Under the pieces are notes generated by a model. It was not told the origin of the DNA. It did not search any database and worked only from the letters and a program-made list of their open reading frames with translations. The translations under genes were made by a program, and so were the position numbers. 64,000 nucleotides of DNA from Lachnospiraceae bacterium (GTDB lineage: Bacteria > Bacillota > Clostridia > Lachnospirales > Lachnospiraceae), in NCBI GenBank assembly GCA_022766245.1, contig JALEPL010000037.1, positions 1 through 64,000 on the forward strand. Direction: 5' to 3'. Positions 48,664-57,364 of this stretch are shown piece by piece. The first letter of the stretch is position 1; the number at the start of each line of letters is the position of its first letter.

Positions 48664-49648
48664 TGTTTTTCCCTTTCTGATTGCCAGAGCTATTTTTATT
48701 TTCGTATGCTTCGTAGGCCTTTACAATACGCTGCACCAGTGGATGACGTACCACATCTGTGCTTTGAAGACGACATATTCCAATGCCTTCTACATTACGA
48801 AGCACACGCAGTGCCACATCCAGACCGGATTTCGTGCCGGGAGCCAGATCCTTCTGGGTGGCATCTCCGGTAATCACCACTTTCGAACCAAAACCGATGC
48901 GCGTCAGAAACATTTTCATCTGGGCGGGCGTTGTATTCTGTGCCTCATCCAGGATAATGAAAGCATTATCCAAGGTCCGGCCACGCATATAGGCTAATGG
49001 AGCCACTTCGATTAAGCCCTTCTCCATGTTACGCTGAAAACTTTCTGCTCCCATAATCTGATATAGAGCATCGTACAAAGGGCGCAGATAAGGATCAATC
49101 TTACTTTGCAGATCGCCCGGTAAAAATCCCAGTTTTTCTCCAGCCTCTATGGCTGGTCTGGTCAATATGATACGATTGACCTCTTCGTTTTTGAATGCGG
49201 TGATGGCCATTGCCATGGCAAGATATGTTTTGCCGGTTCCGGCAGGTCCGATACCAAAGACAATCATTTGTTTCCGAATCTCGTCCACATACTGCTTTTG
49301 GCCTAATGTTTTAGGTTTAACCGGCTTTCCGGTTATGGTGTGGCAAATACAGTCGGAATCCAGTTCTATCACCCGGTTTTCCTTATGCTCTTCTAAAAGC
49401 GATAACAGATATCCCACCCGCTGTTCGTCAATCTGGTTTCCTCGTTTGGCCAACTGAATCAATTGTTCAAAGACATTACTTGCGCTCTTAACATTAACGG
49501 TATCTCCTATGATTTTGATACCTTCATTTCTGGGAACAACCGTAATATTAAGAGCGCGTTCTATTAATTTAATGTTGTGATCAAACTGTCCGAAAATATT
49601 TGCAATATCCTCAGCCGGGATATTGATGGTAGTTTCATTCAAACTCAT
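48647..49648 (-). CDS. phoH: PhoH-like ATPase
   Basis: FGIGPAGTGKTYLAMAMAI; FIILDEAQNTTPAQMKMFLTRIGFGSKVVITGD. Confidence 0.97.
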   Translation of the reverse strand: MSLNETTINIPAEDIANIFGQFDHNIKLIERALNITVVPRNEGIKIIGDTVNVKSASNVFEQLIQLAKRGNQIDEQRVGYLLSLLEEHKENRVIELDSDCICHTITGKPVKPKTLGQKQYVDEIRKQMIVFGIGPAGTGKTYLAMAMAITAFKNEEVNRIILTRPAIEAGEKLGFLPGDLQSKIDPYLRPLYDALYQIMGAESFQRNMEKGLIEVAPLAYMRGRTLDNAFIILDEAQNTTPAQMKMFLTRIGFGSKVVITGDATQKDLAPGTKSGLDVALRVLRNVEGIGICRLQSTDVVRHPLVQRIVKAYEAYENKNSSGNQKGKNNDRRK

Positions 49649-50888
49649 CTGTGTCTAACCCTTCGCTTTCCTGCGTAAATTCAAGCTCTTCTGTCTGCTG
49701 CCTGGTACTGATTTTTTCCTGTATCAGAATGCTTCCGGAAACAACCAGCTTATTTTCATACATATCCATAATAACATTTTTTTCTAAAATTTGAACATCT
49801 TTTTGTTTTATTTGTTCTAAATATATTTGAAGGTGCTCTTCTGCCATTGATTTCAGCTCTGTTTCTGAGTAGATTTCCGGAACCAGGGTATATTCCCGAT
49901 AGGTGTCTACCCGAAGGATCACAGGCAGAAAAAAATCCTGATACAGCCGCCATTGACGATATTCTGTGGTAAAATCAAAGCTGTCAAAAACAGGTTCTTT
50001 TCGAAATGGTCCTACTATTTTTGAAAAAAATACCAGAGAATATCGTTTGGCGATGGTTCCTGTGAATGCTTTTCTCTCATATGATATTTTAATTTCATCC
50101 TGATATGGTGCCACCATGGTAAGATAGATGTCTGCATCTGCATTGCAATAATGATAAGCGGATATTTCCCCATTGTCATCGTGTAAATCGATTCTTCCGG
50201 ATACCAGAATATCTCCTGTTTCAACGGTATCTCCTGCCTGTACGCAGGGCGTGCCGCTTCGCGTGATAATGGACGCCACCACGCCATCACTGGGGGCTAT
50301 GAGGTCGGATGCTGTATAGTTTTCCTGCGTTTGTGTTCCGGCATGAACAGGAAGCAGACTTTCTTTGACAAAAACGGTAAGCTTGGTTCCCTGGATTTGA
50401 ACAGAGGTCCAGATTACCTCATCGAAGTGTTCCCGAATCTTGGCTTCCAGTGCTTCACAGTCAATGGTTCTTTTGGCACTGCCATAATCACAGCCTGACT
50501 CCGTTAAAAACTTCATCAAAGTATCTTTGGTCACCTTGGAATTTCCAATCAACTCTATATTCCAGATAAACTGCGACATAATCCATAAAAGCATGCATGC
50601 AAGCGCAATGCCGGCAAAATATAGTTTCCTTTGCCTGTAACGATACAGCCAGAACGGCAGACCATATCGATGGAGAATTCTCACCTTTGTCTTTGTTTTA
50701 CGGACAAAGGGACGAATCTGCCAAAAGGCACGGAGACTGATCTTAAAATGATAATCATCCGTGCCCTTATACATATCCCATATCAGAATGTTGTGGCTAC
50801 TGCAAAGATTTAAAAAACGTTCCGGCGCATATCCCTTCAGACTTACCTCCAGATAACCGCCCAAATACTTCAGCAGGGAAAAAATCAA
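49635..50888 (-). CDS. yqfD: Sporulation protein YqfD
   Basis: LGGYLEVSLKGYAPERFLNLCSSHNILIWD; located between yqfC and phoH. Confidence 0.94.
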   Translation of the reverse strand: MIFSLLKYLGGYLEVSLKGYAPERFLNLCSSHNILIWDMYKGTDDYHFKISLRAFWQIRPFVRKTKTKVRILHRYGLPFWLYRYRQRKLYFAGIALACMLLWIMSQFIWNIELIGNSKVTKDTLMKFLTESGCDYGSAKRTIDCEALEAKIREHFDEVIWTSVQIQGTKLTVFVKESLLPVHAGTQTQENYTASDLIAPSDGVVASIITRSGTPCVQAGDTVETGDILVSGRIDLHDDNGEISAYHYCNADADIYLTMVAPYQDEIKISYERKAFTGTIAKRYSLVFFSKIVGPFRKEPVFDSFDFTTEYRQWRLYQDFFLPVILRVDTYREYTLVPEIYSETELKSMAEEHLQIYLEQIKQKDVQILEKNVIMDMYENKLVVSGSILIQEKISTRQQTEELEFTQESEGLDTDEFE

Positions 50889-50900
50889 ACGTGCTCACCT

Positions 50901-51179
50901 CTATTCATACAAAATTTTCTGAATAAGTCCGGTGATTTTCATTTCTTCATTGGTGTAGTAGGGAATCCTCAGATTCTTTCCACTGATTGTCACACGGCAG
51001 TTTTTGGTCTGAACAGATATGTGATCTGTCTGGTATTCCAGAATGCCCTTATAATTTTCCAAAGTCAGCTCCTGTTTACCTGTTATGGTTACTATCGCAG
51101 CATGATAAACCAGATCTTTTGGCAGCTCCAGGGCTTCCACCATTTGGTCTTTGATGATAGGATGTTTATTCTTCTTCAT
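50901..51179 (-). CDS. yqfC: Sporulation protein YqfC
   Basis: ALELPKDLVYHAAIVTITGKQELTLENYKGILEYQTDHISVQTK. Confidence 0.92.
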   Translation of the reverse strand: MKKNKHPIIKDQMVEALELPKDLVYHAAIVTITGKQELTLENYKGILEYQTDHISVQTKNCRVTISGKNLRIPYYTNEEMKITGLIQKILYE

Positions 51180-51207
51180 ACATCAATATATGAATTTTGG
51201 CGTGTTT

Positions 51208-52512
51208 CTATTCGGTAATACATGCATAAACAGCAGACTTTTCAGATGGCTTTTCCGGTGCAATGGTATAAGCATCCGCCACCAGGGACACGGCGTTTCG
51301 ACCTTTTTCTTCCTCATTGGCATAGACATAGGCCACCGGCTCATCCGGGTTCACGGCATCTCCCACTTTTTTGCATAAATAGATTCCAACAGACAAATCT
51401 ATGCTGCTTTCCTTAGTAAGTCTTCCGCCGCCAAGCTGCATACAGGTGTTTCCGATTTCCAAAGCATGAATCTGCTGCACATAGCCTTTGGATTGATACA
51501 CCGGAAGCTTGTACGGTGCCAGAGGAAGCAGATTCGTATCATACACTGCAGACGCATCTCCTCCCTGTGCTTCCACAAATTCGGCAAATCGCTTCAATGC
51601 TGCACCGGAGTTAATCACTTCCCGGATCATCTGTGTGGCATCCTGCTGATTTGTTACCTTATTGGCAGCCAGAAGCATCAGATATCCAAGAGTTTCCACC
51701 ACTTCCATCAGATCACTGGGACCATTTCCCTGTAGTGCCTGTATCGCTTCGATGACTTCAATGGTGTTGCCCACGGCATGTCCTAAGGGCTGGGACATAT
51801 CGGTGATGGCGGCATACGTTGTCTTATGGGCGCCTTTTCCGATGCGAACCATCTGTTCTGCAAGTCCTTTTGCATCTTCAAAGTTTTGCATAAAGGCACC
51901 ATTTCCTGTTTTGACATCCAACACAATGGCATCGGAGCCACTGGCCAGCTTCTTACTCATAATGCTGCTGGCAATCAGAGAAGGCTGGGCAACGGTGGCT
52001 GTCACATCCCGCAGGGCATACAGCTTTTTGTCTGCCGGAGCCAGATTGGCAGTTTGTCCGGCAATGGCGATTCCAATGGTCTTTACGTTATGAATGAAAC
52101 GTTCTTCCTCCAATGCAGTGGTAAAACCCGGAAAGCACTCCAGCTTGTCGATGGTTCCGCCAGTGTGACCCAGCCCACGGCCGGACATTTTAGCAACAGG
52201 TACGCCCAATGATGCCACAATCGGCGTAAGCACTAGGGAAGTCTTATCTCCCACTCCGCCTGTGCTGTGTTTATCCACTTTGATAGCCGGTATCTGAGAC
52301 AAATCAAGGGTATCGCCACTGTCTCGCATGGCCAGTGTCAGTGCCAGAGTCTCTTCCTCGTTCATGCCTTGAAAACAAATGGCCATCAGCAGAGCAGATA
52401 CCTGATAATCCGGAATTTTTCCTGACGTATAGCCCTGAACGATGTAGGAGATTTCTTCCTTTGAAAGAACGCCGCCATTTTTTTTCTTTTGAATCAGATC
52501 GTACATTCGCAT
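51208..52512 (-). CDS. Pyrimidine-nucleoside / thymidine phosphorylase
   Basis: VDKHSTGGVGDKTSLVLTPIVASLGVPVAKMSGRGLGHTGGTIDKLE. Confidence 0.97.
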   Translation of the reverse strand: MRMYDLIQKKKNGGVLSKEEISYIVQGYTSGKIPDYQVSALLMAICFQGMNEEETLALTLAMRDSGDTLDLSQIPAIKVDKHSTGGVGDKTSLVLTPIVASLGVPVAKMSGRGLGHTGGTIDKLECFPGFTTALEEERFIHNVKTIGIAIAGQTANLAPADKKLYALRDVTATVAQPSLIASSIMSKKLASGSDAIVLDVKTGNGAFMQNFEDAKGLAEQMVRIGKGAHKTTYAAITDMSQPLGHAVGNTIEVIEAIQALQGNGPSDLMEVVETLGYLMLLAANKVTNQQDATQMIREVINSGAALKRFAEFVEAQGGDASAVYDTNLLPLAPYKLPVYQSKGYVQQIHALEIGNTCMQLGGGRLTKESSIDLSVGIYLCKKVGDAVNPDEPVAYVYANEEEKGRNAVSLVADAYTIAPEKPSEKSAVYACITE

Positions 52513-52530
52513 AAAAATCGCCTCACTTTC

Positions 52531-53013
52531 TTATTTGTGGTAAGGTTCGTGGTTCATGATCCGGTAGCCACGATAGATTTGTTCCAACAAAATCACACGC
52601 ATCAATTGGTGAGGAAATGTCATTTTAGAAAAGCTGAGTTTTAAATCAGCGCAGGATAACACTTCCTCCGACAATCCCAAAGAACCTCCTATTACAAAAA
52701 TCAGCTCGCTGCAGCCAGTAACCATTTGTCGGTGAAAGTATTGGGAAAGTTCCACCGAATCCATCATTTTTCCCTCGATGGCCAGCACAATTTTGTGGGC
52801 GTTGGAGTTGGCAAGATACTTCATGAGACGTTCGCCTTCTTTGTCTTTAATCTGTCGCTCCACAGCAGGAGATGCGTTCTCCGGAGTTTTTTCATCTGCC
52901 ACCTGAATGATATCCAGTTTACAGTAACGACTCAGGCGTTTGCTATACTCATCAATTGCTTCCGTATAGAATTTTTCTTTTATTTTTCCTACGCATAATA
53001 TTGTGATTTTCAT
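52531..53013 (-). CDS. rlmH: 23S rRNA (pseudouridine1915-N3)-methyltransferase RlmH
   Basis: MKITILCVGKIKEKFYTEAIDEYSKRLSRYCKLDI; FVIGGSLGLSEEVL. Confidence 0.97.
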   Translation of the reverse strand: MKITILCVGKIKEKFYTEAIDEYSKRLSRYCKLDIIQVADEKTPENASPAVERQIKDKEGERLMKYLANSNAHKIVLAIEGKMMDSVELSQYFHRQMVTGCSELIFVIGGSLGLSEEVLSCADLKLSFSKMTFPHQLMRVILLEQIYRGYRIMNHEPYHK

Positions 53014-53065
53014 AGCATTTATGATACCATATCAAGGAAGTAATATCAAACAAAGAGGTGTTTTT

Positions 53066-53533
53066 ATGTATCAGAAGAAAAAAACAGAATACGAATCAGC
53101 TAAATCCACGGCATATACCTTTCTGCCGATGGGAATCATCGGTCTGGTGCTTTGTATCCTGGTGGGATTTGACGTGATGAAACTTCCCATGAGCCAGACG
53201 ACAAAAATTGAAATGTGCGTGGTATTGTCCCTGTTATTTATTATTTTTATCCTAATCGGAATCTGGCATTTCCGGATGTTAAAGAGCTTATCCGGCGAAG
53301 TGGATGACGACGAAAAAAGAACCGCCGACATTCATCGATGGTTCTTAGAAAATTATTCTGCAGAAAAGATTGATGATAACTGCATGCTTCCAGATGATCT
53401 TTCTGAGGAACAAAGCTATTTCAAACGATATGAGTATATGAAACAGGAACTATCCATGAAATACCCGGATCTTTCCGAAGAATACACGGAATACATACTG
53501 GAGGAACTGTACAACGAGACTTATCAGGGCTGA
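53066..53533 (+). CDS. Two-TM membrane protein of unknown function
   Basis: ATG at 53066; two hydrophobic helices then acidic C-terminal region. Confidence 0.75.
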   Translation: MYQKKKTEYESAKSTAYTFLPMGIIGLVLCILVGFDVMKLPMSQTTKIEMCVVLSLLFIIFILIGIWHFRMLKSLSGEVDDDEKRTADIHRWFLENYSAEKIDDNCMLPDDLSEEQSYFKRYEYMKQELSMKYPDLSEEYTEYILEELYNETYQG

Positions 53534-54678
53534 TAAATATAGTTGTATTTTGCTATCGGACTGCTCAGCCCCTGCTCACTCACTACCAGAATCGCCAGAA
53601 TGTTATTTCCTTCCGGAAGCTCCAATGGTTCTGTATACAGATCGGATTCGGTGGTGGGAGTAGTTCCGTCCCAGGTATAATAAGCTTTGGCCCCATCCGG
53701 CACATGAACAGTGATGGAAATAGCCTCTGTATAGGTCCCGGCTGTCGGGGTCACGGTAGCCATTTTGGGGGCTTTGTATTCAATCACATATTTCTCTTTC
53801 TCTACCTCACTGTAGATTCCACGTTCATCACAGGCTGTGGCCTTAATCGTATAACTACCTTCCTCCTCCAGACTGATTGGAGAGGTATATGGTACACCAT
53901 GTTCCGTAGGGTCGCTACCGTCCATAGTATAGTAAATTGTGGTTCCATTGGGGGCAGAAATGGAAATTTCCAATGCTTCCTCATAATCTCCTCCCTGTGG
54001 TTCAAAGGAAGGCTTGTCTAACACATAGTCAGTAAATAATTTCTTTATGGAATCATTTGTAACAGACTCAAATAAGGATGAGATGGCATCGTACTTCTTT
54101 TGTGTTTCATACAACTCAATCAACAATTGATATGCTTCTTCGTTTGAGGGATCCACAGAGATTGTCTGAAGCAACAGTATCTCTGCGGATTTATAATCTT
54201 CCCGCTCGCAGTAAATTTTTGCCAGCTCATATTGGGCATCCGTATTGCCCGGTTCTAATTCCAATGCTCGTTCTAAGTATTGGATAGCCTTGGTGTAATT
54301 ATGCTGGTCTGCATAGGAAACCGCTTTTTCGTACTGATAAGTAAATGAATGCATCTGGTTGTTACGTATTAAAATAACAACAGATATGGAAAGAAGTATC
54401 AACACCGCCAGAAGAATAAGCGCAACAAGCAATGAATTGCGGTTTTTCTTTTTTTCAGAAGTTTTCTTTCCTGATTTTTTTTCATCCGAGGCGACTTTTT
54501 TTCCTCGCGGATTACCCTGTACCTGGGGCAATGGAATATCGGTCTCATCTTCTAATAAAGACTTCAGGTATTCATCGTCCAGTTCATTGTAATCCGGAAC
54601 AATCTGGGCTTCTTTCCCGCATACGGAACAGTATACGCAACCAACCTTAAGTTCTGCACCACAATTTGCGCATTTCAT
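53524..54678 (-). CDS. Zinc-ribbon / TM / TPR / tandem chitobiase-C-terminal-like (CHB_HEX_C_1) domain protein
   Basis: MKCANCGAELKVGCVYCSVCG; TM; TPRs; two copies of YYTxDGxxPT. Confidence 0.85.
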   Translation of the reverse strand: MKCANCGAELKVGCVYCSVCGKEAQIVPDYNELDDEYLKSLLEDETDIPLPQVQGNPRGKKVASDEKKSGKKTSEKKKNRNSLLVALILLAVLILLSISVVILIRNNQMHSFTYQYEKAVSYADQHNYTKAIQYLERALELEPGNTDAQYELAKIYCEREDYKSAEILLLQTISVDPSNEEAYQLLIELYETQKKYDAISSLFESVTNDSIKKLFTDYVLDKPSFEPQGGDYEEALEISISAPNGTTIYYTMDGSDPTEHGVPYTSPISLEEEGSYTIKATACDERGIYSEVEKEKYVIEYKAPKMATVTPTAGTYTEAISITVHVPDGAKAYYTWDGTTPTTESDLYTEPLELPEGNNILAILVVSEQGLSSPIAKYNYIYQP

Positions 54679-54687
54679 ATGATTCTC

Positions 54688-55527
54688 CTATCTCTCCATG
54701 GATTCCACACAATTGTTCATCAGCATCGCAATGGTCATAGGACCTACACCTCCGGGCACCGGGGTGATTGCCGATGCAACCGGTTCTACTTCTGCATATT
54801 TTACATCGCCACAAAGTTTGTTGTTTTCATCTCTGTGCATTCCCACATCAATGACAACAGCGCCTTCTTTCACGTACGAGGCATCCACAAATTCCTTTTT
54901 TCCAATTGCAACAATCAGAATATCCGCCTGCTTACAGATTTCCTGTAGACTTATGGTACGGGAATGCGTTACCGTTACGGTAGCATTTTCACGAAGCATC
55001 AGGGCCGCCATGGGCTTTCCTACGATATTACTGCGTCCCATGATGACACAGTTCTTTCCTTCGATGGAAATTTGGGAACGCTTTAATAACTGTATGACTC
55101 CGGCAGGTGTACATGATACATAACCGGGCTGCCCAATAAAGAGTGCACCGACATTTTCCGGATGAAAACCATCCACATCCTTTGACGGCGCAATACTTTT
55201 AATGACTGCATTCTCATCAATATGGGATGGCAAAGGCAGCTGAACCAGAATTCCCTTCACATGATCATCCGCATTCAGCTTGTCTATGAGATCTAAAAGT
55301 TCTTTTTCTGTGGTTGTTTCCGGCAATTCATAGGACAAGGATTCGATTCCGATATATTCACAGGCCCGTTTTTTGTTTCGTACATAGACGCAGGATGCTG
55401 GATCTGCCCCCACCTGAATCACGGCCAGGGCACCGGTAATGCCCTGCTCCTTCAACTTTGCCACTTTCTCTCTTAACTCATCTTTGATTTCTGTTGATAT
55501 CCGTTTTCCATCAATAATCGTAGCCAT
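54688..55527 (-). CDS. folD: Methylenetetrahydrofolate dehydrogenase / cyclohydrolase
   Basis: VQLPLPSHIDENAVIKSIAPSKDVDGFHPENVG; TPVPGGVGPMTIAML. Confidence 0.98.
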   Translation of the reverse strand: MATIIDGKRISTEIKDELREKVAKLKEQGITGALAVIQVGADPASCVYVRNKKRACEYIGIESLSYELPETTTEKELLDLIDKLNADDHVKGILVQLPLPSHIDENAVIKSIAPSKDVDGFHPENVGALFIGQPGYVSCTPAGVIQLLKRSQISIEGKNCVIMGRSNIVGKPMAALMLRENATVTVTHSRTISLQEICKQADILIVAIGKKEFVDASYVKEGAVVIDVGMHRDENNKLCGDVKYAEVEPVASAITPVPGGVGPMTIAMLMNNCVESMER

Positions 55528-55536
55528 AAACCCCTC

Positions 55537-57207
55537 CTAGAACAATCCGGTAATGATACCATCATCCGTTACATCAATATTATTGGCTGCAGGAACCTTC
55601 GGCAGACCGGGCATGGTCATAATGGATCCGGTGATGGCAACCACAAATCCTGCTCCCGCAGAGACATACATCTCACGGACATTTAACGTAAAATGTTCCG
55701 GACGTCCCAGCTTTTTAGGATCATCAGACAGGGAATACTGGGTTTTCGCCATACATACCGGATAATCGCTCATACCAAGCTCCTCTATATGCTTCAGTTC
55801 TTTCAATGCTGCCGGTGAATAAGTTACATCATCTGCACCATAAATTTCTTTTGCAATTTTTGAAATTTTCTCCTGAATAGACAGCTCATCCTCATAAAGT
55901 ACATGGAAATCGGAAGTCTTATTCTCAAGTGTATTAAGCACCTGCTTTGCCAGTGCAAGACCTCCTTCTCCTCCTTTTGCCCACACCTCAGACAGCGCAA
56001 AGTCACATCCACGTTCCCGGCAGAATTGTTCTACAAAGCTTACCTCTTCCTCTGTATCTGTCACAAAAGAGTTTAATGTTACCACAACCGGTACTCCAAA
56101 CTTCTGCAGATTCTCAATATGCTTCTCCAGGTTGACGATTCCCATGCGCAGTGCATCCATATTTTCTGCAGAAAGATCTGCCTTTGCCACACCTCCGTTG
56201 TATTTCAACGCCCGAATGGTTGCAACCAAAACCACTGCGTCCGGATGCAGTCCGGCTTTGCGGCACTTGATATCAAAGAATTTCTCGGCACCTAAGTCTG
56301 CACCGAAGCCTGCCTCTGTAATGGTGATATCGCTCAGCTTCAAGGCTGTCTTTGTAGCACGTACACTGTTGCAGCCATGTGCAATGTTTGCAAAAGGTCC
56401 TCCGTGCACGATGGCCGGATTGTGCTCCAGTGTCTGAATCATGTTTGGCTTTATGGCATCCTTCAGCAGAGCAGCCATAGAACCGGTTGCATGTAAATCA
56501 TCTGCTGTTACCGGCTTTCCGTCAAAGGTATATGCCACAATAATCTTTCCGAGACGCTTCTTTAAATCCTGCATATCGTTGGCCAGACAAAGAATTGCCA
56601 TAATCTCTGAGGCAACTGTAATAATAAAATGATCTTCGCGAACCATACCATCCATTTTGCTGCCAAGTCCTACTACGATATTGCGAAGTACACGGTCATT
56701 CATGTCCAGACATCTTTTCCATACAATCTGTCTTGGATCAATACCCAGTTCATTTCCCTGCTGAATATGGTTATCCAGTAAAGCTGCTAAAAGATTGTTT
56801 GCAGAAGTAATCGCATGGAAATCTCCGGTAAAATGAAGATTCAAATCTTCCATAGGAACCACCTGGGCATATCCGCCGCCGGCAGCTCCACCCTTGATTC
56901 CAAAGCAAGGTCCAAGGGACGGCTCACGAAGTGCCAACACAGTTTTTTTGCCAAGCTTTGACAGGGCTTCTCCCAAACCGATACTGGTCGTGGTCTTACC
57001 TTCTCCCGCTGGAGTCGGATTGATTGCTGTAACTAAAACAAGCTTACCATCCGGGCGATCTTTGATGCTGTCCCACAACTCATCCGATAACTTAGCTTTG
57101 TATTTTCCATACATTTCTAACTGTTCCTCGGCAATATCCAGCTTGGCAGCCACATCACGGATATGTACCATTTCTGCTTCCTGTGCAATTTCGATATCTG
57201 TTTTCAT
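55537..57207 (-). CDS. fhs: Formate--tetrahydrofolate ligase
   Basis: [60 protein letters not shown]. Confidence 0.98.
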   Translation of the reverse strand: MKTDIEIAQEAEMVHIRDVAAKLDIAEEQLEMYGKYKAKLSDELWDSIKDRPDGKLVLVTAINPTPAGEGKTTTSIGLGEALSKLGKKTVLALREPSLGPCFGIKGGAAGGGYAQVVPMEDLNLHFTGDFHAITSANNLLAALLDNHIQQGNELGIDPRQIVWKRCLDMNDRVLRNIVVGLGSKMDGMVREDHFIITVASEIMAILCLANDMQDLKKRLGKIIVAYTFDGKPVTADDLHATGSMAALLKDAIKPNMIQTLEHNPAIVHGGPFANIAHGCNSVRATKTALKLSDITITEAGFGADLGAEKFFDIKCRKAGLHPDAVVLVATIRALKYNGGVAKADLSAENMDALRMGIVNLEKHIENLQKFGVPVVVTLNSFVTDTEEEVSFVEQFCRERGCDFALSEVWAKGGEGGLALAKQVLNTLENKTSDFHVLYEDELSIQEKISKIAKEIYGADDVTYSPAALKELKHIEELGMSDYPVCMAKTQYSLSDDPKKLGRPEHFTLNVREMYVSAGAGFVVAITGSIMTMPGLPKVPAANNIDVTDDGIITGLF

Positions 57208-57226
57208 AGGTGTTCCTCCTCATATC

Positions 57227-57269
57227 TTGACACGAGGTGTCACCGCAGGTGACATATACGCCCCCAAAG
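57227..57269 (-). promoter_or_regulatory. Conserved 5'-UTR motif, copy 2 (fhs leader)
   Basis: Minus strand CTTTGGGGGCGTATATGTCACCTGCGGTGACACCTCGTGTCAA, 38/43 identical by eye to 8637-8679. Confidence 0.75.
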
Positions 57270-57291
57270 GTCGCTTTGCGCTGCTTTGGGG
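57262..57291 (-). promoter_or_regulatory. Leader hairpin adjoining the fhs UTR motif
   Basis: ccccaaag...ctttgggg inverted repeat. Confidence 0.55.
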
Positions 57292-57364
57292 ACAAAACCT
57301 TGTGTCGTTTTTCATATTTGACTTGACACTATCTATATAAATGTAAACTACATAGTGACCTTTG

